Part shown: piece after piece, positions 59,917 to 64,000 of the stretch
How the letters are laid out: every line of letters begins with the position of its first letter
How positions within the stretch are numbered: the first letter of the stretch is position 1
Source: Caldora sp965222765
Lineage (GTDB): Bacteria > Cyanobacteriota > Cyanobacteriia > Cyanobacteriales > Coleofasciculaceae
Reading direction: 5' to 3'
Length of the DNA: 64,000 nt
Assembly: GCA_965222765.1 (NCBI GenBank)
Contig: CBDCVG010000094.1
Location: 124,001-188,000 of the forward strand
Made by a program: the position numbers and the translations under genes
The notes under the pieces: generated by a model
What the model was told of the DNA's origin: nothing
Databases searched by the model: none
Seen by the model: the letters and a program-made list of their open reading frames with translations, nothing else

Positions 59917-61734
59917 CTAAAAAAGTTTGTATTCCATGGTGAAATACAGACCTTGTTCTTGCAAAGAGTTACCGAGATTATCTATTGCAACCAAGGGAAT
60001 GCCCCAATCTAACGTAGCCAAAAAACTGTTTCCTAACGAGAATCTTAAACCTACTCCCAGAGAGTAGAGATTACTAAATTTTAGTTCATTGTTAGAGTTA
60101 TTCGCAATAGTGCCAAAGTCAAAAAAAGGAGCCACCTGGAAGCTAACATTCCACTCAGGAATACGGAGAACTGTAGCGCGAACTTCGGCAGAAGCAAATA
60201 AACCTTTATCTGCTAATAGAGCAGCCTGACGATAACCCCTAACACTGAGAACTCCCCCAAGGCTAAATTGTTCTAGGGCAACTAAGGGTTCATTTGACCA
60301 TTGTAGATCTGACCTTAAAAGCAGGATAATATCTGAGGTTAAGAGGCGTAAATATTGGGCTTGACCCCGCCAAGCGAAAAACTCACTATCAGGCTCATTA
60401 TCGTTGATAGTAGCACCAAAAACACCGATACCGAAGCTGAATTGCGATCGCGCAGCAAAAATATCCTGACTACTCCGCTTACTATATTCCTGAAAGAAAC
60501 GAAGAGCAGAAATTTTGATCTTCCCGTTATCATCAGCTCCCTCAGATAGAGGAAAAGGACCGATGTCATCAATGCCGAGAAAGGTTTGTACTTCCTGGCG
60601 AGAAGCAGTTAATCCCAAAGCCAATTCCTCTGTCAGAGTTTGCTGGATGGGTTGGCGGTAAGTTAGTTCATAAGCGCGGGATTTAGACTCGATATCCAGG
60701 ATATTAAAGGGTTCTTCGATAACGTTATTGCTACTGCGACTGTGGGAGAAGGCAATAGTACCGTTTTGGGGATTGATAGGGAAGCTGTAACTGATATTTT
60801 CTAAGGAATTGCTACCCTCAGTGTTGAAAAAGCTAAAGTCAAAGCGATCTCCAAATCCCAAGAGATTACCGTGGGAGACTTGAAGGCGTCGGCGCAAGCT
60901 ACCTACACTGGGCGATCGCTGATTATCTATACTCACCTCAGTAGTAAAGACATCAGCCTCTTGTACTTTAACTTCTAACACACTTCTACCGGGACTCGAA
61001 CCTGCGGCTAACTCCACCTGCAAGTTTTCTATTAGAGGATTAAGTTGCAGCAGTTGTAATTTTTCGAGTAGCTGCTCCTGATTGAGGGGAGTTGTAGTTC
61101 CCAGTTCTACACGACTCCTGATATAACTGGGATTGAGTCGCCTGGTATCTTTAATGTCGATTGCCTCCACTTCCCCTTCCACTACTTGAATAGTAACGAT
61201 ACCCCCTTGCAGAGATTGGGGAGGAATAAAGGCTCCAGAAGTAATATAATCTCGCTCTCGGTAAAGTTTAATAATCGCTTCTTGAGCTTGGAGTAGTTCA
61301 GCAAAGGAAATGGCACGCTTGGTAAAAGGCTCTAGCGCTGCTGCTAGTTCCTCTGTACTAAATACGGTACTGCCAACTACCTTAAATTGCTCGATCATAA
61401 TCTCGCCTGGGTTATCCTCTAATACTGGTTGAGGAGTGTCGGGAGATATTTCTAGCTGTGGTAGTAACTCTTCGAGGGCAGGTAAGGGTTCTACTGCTGG
61501 TTGAGGTTCTGGTTCAGGAAGTACTACATCCGGAGGGCCAACATCGTTAATTAGATCCGGAAGAGTTGGTAGCTGAGCTAGATCAGGTTTTGGAGCTGCT
61601 TGAGCAGCAATTGGTGTTGCTATCAGGAGTAAAGAACAATTGTGAAGGATGAAGAATAAAAATCTAGCAACGTTGGTGTTGTAGATGTGGGGATGCGAGG
61701 ATGCGGAGATGCGGAGAGGTTGATTTTCATTCAT
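59917..61734 (-). CDS. ShlB/FhaC-type TpsB outer-membrane transporter
   Basis: A 605-residue two-partner-secretion transporter. It has a signal region (FLFFILHNCSLLLIATPIAAQA) and a Pro-rich linker with PEPEPQPAVEPLPALEELLPQL. The first POTRA domain (EQFKVVGSTVFSTEELAAAL) is followed by a second with GGIVTIQVVEGEVEAIDIK. The C-terminal 16-strand barrel has FSFFNTEGSNSLENISYSFP, the loop-6 motif region SLGGVLSVRGYRQ and the terminal strand YFTMEYKLF, ending in Phe. It would export a TpsA adhesin or enzyme, but no TpsA gene is in the window. The first ~18 codons after ATG 61734 are repeat-like DNA. Confidence 0.9.
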   Translation of the reverse strand: MNENQPLRISASSHPHIYNTNVARFLFFILHNCSLLLIATPIAAQAAPKPDLAQLPTLPDLINDVGPPDVVLPEPEPQPAVEPLPALEELLPQLEISPDTPQPVLEDNPGEIMIEQFKVVGSTVFSTEELAAALEPFTKRAISFAELLQAQEAIIKLYRERDYITSGAFIPPQSLQGGIVTIQVVEGEVEAIDIKDTRRLNPSYIRSRVELGTTTPLNQEQLLEKLQLLQLNPLIENLQVELAAGSSPGRSVLEVKVQEADVFTTEVSIDNQRSPSVGSLRRRLQVSHGNLLGFGDRFDFSFFNTEGSNSLENISYSFPINPQNGTIAFSHSRSSNNVIEEPFNILDIESKSRAYELTYRQPIQQTLTEELALGLTASRQEVQTFLGIDDIGPFPLSEGADDNGKIKISALRFFQEYSKRSSQDIFAARSQFSFGIGVFGATINDNEPDSEFFAWRGQAQYLRLLTSDIILLLRSDLQWSNEPLVALEQFSLGGVLSVRGYRQAALLADKGLFASAEVRATVLRIPEWNVSFQVAPFFDFGTIANNSNNELKFSNLYSLGVGLRFSLGNSFLATLDWGIPLVAIDNLGNSLQEQGLYFTMEYKLF

Positions 61735-61784
61735 GGTGGTGAAAATTTTTTCATTGGGACTGCCTTCTGACGAATTGCACTAGT

Positions 61785-61930
61785 ACCTACTGTACTGATA
61801 CACCTAATACCTCTGCAATCTGCTCTACACTGAGCTCTAAAATGATTAGTTCGCGATCGCTTTTTATTCTTGCTGTATCTTCTGATACTTTTTGTTGCTC
61901 TTGTTCAAGTTTGCATTCTGCTTATCGCCC
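61785..61930 (-). pseudogene. C-terminal remnant of an Rpn/PD-(D/E)XK-type protein
   Basis: On the minus strand 61930 to ~61787 reads ECKLEQEQQKVSEDTARIKS, then DRELIILELSVEQIAEVLGV, SVQ and a stop. This Gln/Glu coiled segment plus LSVEQIAEVLGVS tail is typical of the ends of Rpn-like nucleases and Uma2-like proteins in cyanobacteria. No start or catalytic part is attached, so it is a remnant. Confidence 0.5.
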
Positions 61931-61942
61931 TTTTTTAACCAG

Positions 61943-62548
61943 CTAATCATCTCCAATTCCCTGATTGAGAATACCTAGAATTTTGCCCACATCTCTCACA
62001 ATATAGTAGTCACTTAAATCAATAGAAATTACTGAATTATCTAAAAACAAAAATTTCCAGATTTCACCTGTTGTCACAGCTCCATAAATAGTTGCAATAT
62101 GATTACTTTCCTGTTGATTAAACATCTGAGCTGCTACCATTGCAGCAATACATTGCCCCAGCCCTCCCTTGATATTTTCATTTTTGGCTTCTACAACCAT
62201 TACGACAGGAGTATTTACCATCAATTGCTCCTTTGAGCGACTTAGAATGTAGTCACAATATCCACTCAGCCCTCGATTGGGAGCAATGTTGAATTCAGTT
62301 CCTGAAAAAAGACTAATTGGGAATTTAGCCTGTCGCCTAATCTCTAACAGTACCGGTGCGATAATTAGTTCAGAACGAGCTTTTTCCGTGTTGATGGAAA
62401 TCGCCAGTTGCACAGTTTCATTGAGAGTGCTGGACAATAGTGAACTTCCTTCTATTGGTTCAATCTCAGCGAATAGATCAGGTTGCTCATCAATGGTCAA
62501 TTCAAATTCTTGCTTGACCCGTCTCAGGTCGAAATCGCTGTAACCCAT
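61943..62548 (-). CDS. PD-(D/E)XK nuclease-like protein
   Basis: A 201-residue protein with a restriction-endonuclease-like core: LSGYCDYILSRSK (acidic Asp) followed by VVMVVEAKNENIKGGLGQCI, the ExK motif, and IAAMVAAQMFNQQ, then TIYGAVTTGEIWKFLFLD. This is a family common in cyanobacteria and often of unknown function. It lacks target-recognition or helicase partners. Probably a single-domain nuclease or inactive relative. Confidence 0.7.
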   Translation of the reverse strand: MGYSDFDLRRVKQEFELTIDEQPDLFAEIEPIEGSSLLSSTLNETVQLAISINTEKARSELIIAPVLLEIRRQAKFPISLFSGTEFNIAPNRGLSGYCDYILSRSKEQLMVNTPVVMVVEAKNENIKGGLGQCIAAMVAAQMFNQQESNHIATIYGAVTTGEIWKFLFLDNSVISIDLSDYYIVRDVGKILGILNQGIGDD

Positions 62549-62922
62549 CTGAATATCTGAATATCAACGCAGTTTTCTCTATTTTAATGTCAATCTTAGC
62601 TAAGTAGGGTTTGCTGAATAAGTCGTAATTCTCAATTGGCATAGGTATTAGGTATTAGGTATTAGGTGTTAGGTGTTAGGTAGTAGGTGGAATGGGAATT
62701 TCTCACGACGGTGTAAGATTTGTGTCTATATAGCTCAGATCTTGCACAAGGCTTGGTTGAAAATTATTGAAAGCACGGTATGGTATAGCTTACATGTCAT
62801 GCAATAAGCCCTAAGTAAGTGAGCATAAATCTTCCCCAATAAGCCTGATCACACTACAACCATTTGCTTTCAGCAGAAGTTAAAATAACAAAGAGAGATA
62901 GTGAACGAGGGTAAGTATCTAA
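62549..62922. other. Intergenic region upstream of aroK with a heptamer array
   Basis: The array at 62639-62690 is followed by ~230 bp of unique DNA that must hold the aroK promoter. I see no further gene or repeat. Confidence 0.5.
62639..62690. repeat. Heptamer array (GGTATTA/GGTGTTA)
   Basis: About six copies of ggtatta or ggtgtta in direct tandem; the reverse complement of the array at 2470-2523. Confidence 0.85.
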
Positions 62923-63471
62923 GTGAATGACTTATTAGCAGGAATCAATGTTTTTCTCATTGGTATGATGGGTTCTGGTAAGACTACTGTAGGAAGTCTA
63001 CTAGCAAGTCACCTGGGTTACCGTTTCTGTGACTCAGATGTCATGATTGAGCAAGTTGCCAGTAAAACTATTAATGAGATTTTTGCTGAAAGTGGAGAAG
63101 ATGCTTTTCGAGAGCTTGAAAGTCAAGTATTGTCTGAATTATCGGCTTATACTAAACTGAGCATTGCTACTGGTGGCGGTGTTGTACTACGACCAATTAA
63201 CTGGAGTTACCTACACCAAGGCTTAATTGTTTGGCTAGATGCACCAGTAGAAGTATTAATAGAGCGTCTTAAAGAAGATACTACTCGCCCTCTTCTCAAG
63301 CAAGCTAATCCTGCGCAGACTTTGGAAAAGATCTTAGAGCAGCGGCGAAGTCTTTATGCAGAAGCGGACTTGCACATTAGGATAAATGGGAGTGATACGC
63401 CAGAGCAAATAGCCTCAAAAATAGTAAGCCAAATTCCCACAGTTCTTAAATCCAACTCTACTGAGTTGTAG
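62923..63471 (+). CDS. aroK: Shikimate kinase
   Basis: A 182-residue kinase phosphorylating shikimate in the chorismate pathway. It has the P-loop LIGMMGSGKTTVGSLLA, the shikimate-binding region FCDSDVMIEQVASKTINEIF, then EDAFRELESQVL, IATGGGVVLR and the lid/adenine motif DTTRPLL. The GTG at 62923 places the family N-terminus correctly. Length standard. Confidence 0.96.
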   Translation: MNDLLAGINVFLIGMMGSGKTTVGSLLASHLGYRFCDSDVMIEQVASKTINEIFAESGEDAFRELESQVLSELSAYTKLSIATGGGVVLRPINWSYLHQGLIVWLDAPVEVLIERLKEDTTRPLLKQANPAQTLEKILEQRRSLYAEADLHIRINGSDTPEQIASKIVSQIPTVLKSNSTEL

Positions 63472-63519
63472 AACAAGATCAGCAAGGGGATAGAATTTGA
63501 GCAAGAGTGAGGATGTGGT

Positions 63520-64000
63520 GTGCCATATTTAATTTATGCCCCTGGTACTTCTGAAGAAAAAACTCATCAATTGCAGTTTGGTGCCAATACTATTGGACGT
63601 GAGATGGACAACAGTATTGTGGTGATGGATGGCAGTCTTTCCCGTCAACATGCTGAAATTACTCTTGCCGAGGATGGCGTTACGCTCACAGATTTGCAGA
63701 GCCTCAATGGTACTTTTGTTAACGAGATCAAAGTTAACCAAAGTCAACTCAAAGATGGGGACTTAATTCATTTTGGCAAGCTCAGTTTCCAATTTGTTGA
63801 GGTGATAGCTGGTTCTAGGCAAAAACTTATTAACGATAGTGCCGACTCTAGGATCTCAATTATCAAGCAAGTCTCACCGGAACAAACCAGAATCACTATA
63901 CCCAACTCACTAGATCCTAAGCAAACAGATATCTCACTCATCAAGCTCCCACAACAGGATGCTCAACAGCGAGCAATTGCTAAATTAGAAATCTTGTTAG
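63520..64000 (+). CDS. FHA-domain protein, 3' end outside window
   Basis: The frame is open from the GTG at 63520 (gagtgagg upstream) to the last base, 160 codons without a stop. Residues ~5-100 form an FHA phosphothreonine-binding domain: FGANTIGREMDNSIVVMDGS, LSRQHAEITL, LQSLNGTFVNEIKV and LKDGDLIHFGKLSFQFVE. A polar linker follows, and the last residues (QQRAIAKLEILL) look like the entry to a GAF-type domain. In cyanobacteria FHA-GAF proteins often end in a nucleotide cyclase, but that part is not visible. 48 bp after aroK. Confidence 0.85.
   Translation, partial: MPYLIYAPGTSEEKTHQLQFGANTIGREMDNSIVVMDGSLSRQHAEITLAEDGVTLTDLQSLNGTFVNEIKVNQSQLKDGDLIHFGKLSFQFVEVIAGSRQKLINDSADSRISIIKQVSPEQTRITIPNSLDPKQTDISLIKLPQQDAQQRAIAKLEILL

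Overview
The window is chromosomal DNA of a cyanobacterium, most likely a filamentous, large-genome, repeat-rich species. The octamer GCGATCGC (HIP1) recurs throughout. The genes include a flavodiiron protein (flv3), NDH-1 subunit L, the cyanobacterial small Hfq next to dapF, a COP23-domain protein, a PatA-type regulator, a PEP-CTERM-like protein, and a tRNA-Leu(UAA) split by the group I intron typical of cyanobacteria. Species cannot be fixed from this window.

Layout. 1-5 kb: 3' end of flv3, an esterase, a sarcosine/N-methyltryptophan oxidase-like enzyme and a low-complexity lipoprotein. 5.5-12 kb: a large HEAT-repeat/membrane/NACHT-type NTPase, a small Psb35-like membrane protein, a COP23 protein and a glycosidase-like secreted protein. 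12-14 kb: ndhL-DUF3007-trpA, then the intron-containing tRNA-Leu. 14-21 kb: a penicillin-acylase gene broken by an internal deletion, an acetyltransferase-like gene, ruvX, a divergent DUF4188/TetR pair with a clear palindromic operator, an MFS exporter and a glycosyltransferase remnant. 21-30 kb: PatA-like regulator, CYTH protein, a GTP cyclohydrolase II homologue of URC1 type, an aspartic-protease pair, a haem-motif adenylate cyclase and a URC4 (DUF1688) homologue. URC1 and URC4 together suggest the URC pyrimidine-degradation route. 30-41 kb: an M.HaeIII-like C5 methyltransferase, a B12-binding radical SAM protein, a PEP-CTERM-like protein, an Hsp70-like/WD40 operon, prolyl aminopeptidase, and divergent hfq and dapF. 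41-49 kb: SpoIIE-type phosphatase, argH, a DUF6883/DUF4926 pair, a GST and a TetR gene that share an operator sequence, and hflX without a normal start codon. 49-55.6 kb: a decayed IS1634-type element with recognisable terminal inverted repeats, a translationally coupled NB-ARC ATPase plus kinase-WD40 pair, and a FitAB toxin-antitoxin operon. 55.8-64 kb: hemC, glgA, a Panacea-type toxin-antitoxin-like pair, a TpsB transporter, a PD-(D/E)XK protein, aroK and the 5' part of an FHA-domain gene.

Repeats shape the window. Several families are dispersed between genes: heptamer arrays, a ~110 bp MITE-like palindrome, purine-rich 'gaggcagg' runs and IS200/IS605-like end fragments. They supply stop codons, protein tails and even a ~40-residue in-frame insert in the URC4 homologue. 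Two broken genes (penicillin acylase and transposase) have out-of-frame internal deletions whose junctions fall on short shared sequences. The candidates I rate most likely to be under-described biology are the NB-ARC/kinase-WD40 pair, the HEAT-membrane-NACHT protein and the cyanobacterial URC1/URC4 set. All function assignments rest on reading the sequence and remembered family features; no database search was run.
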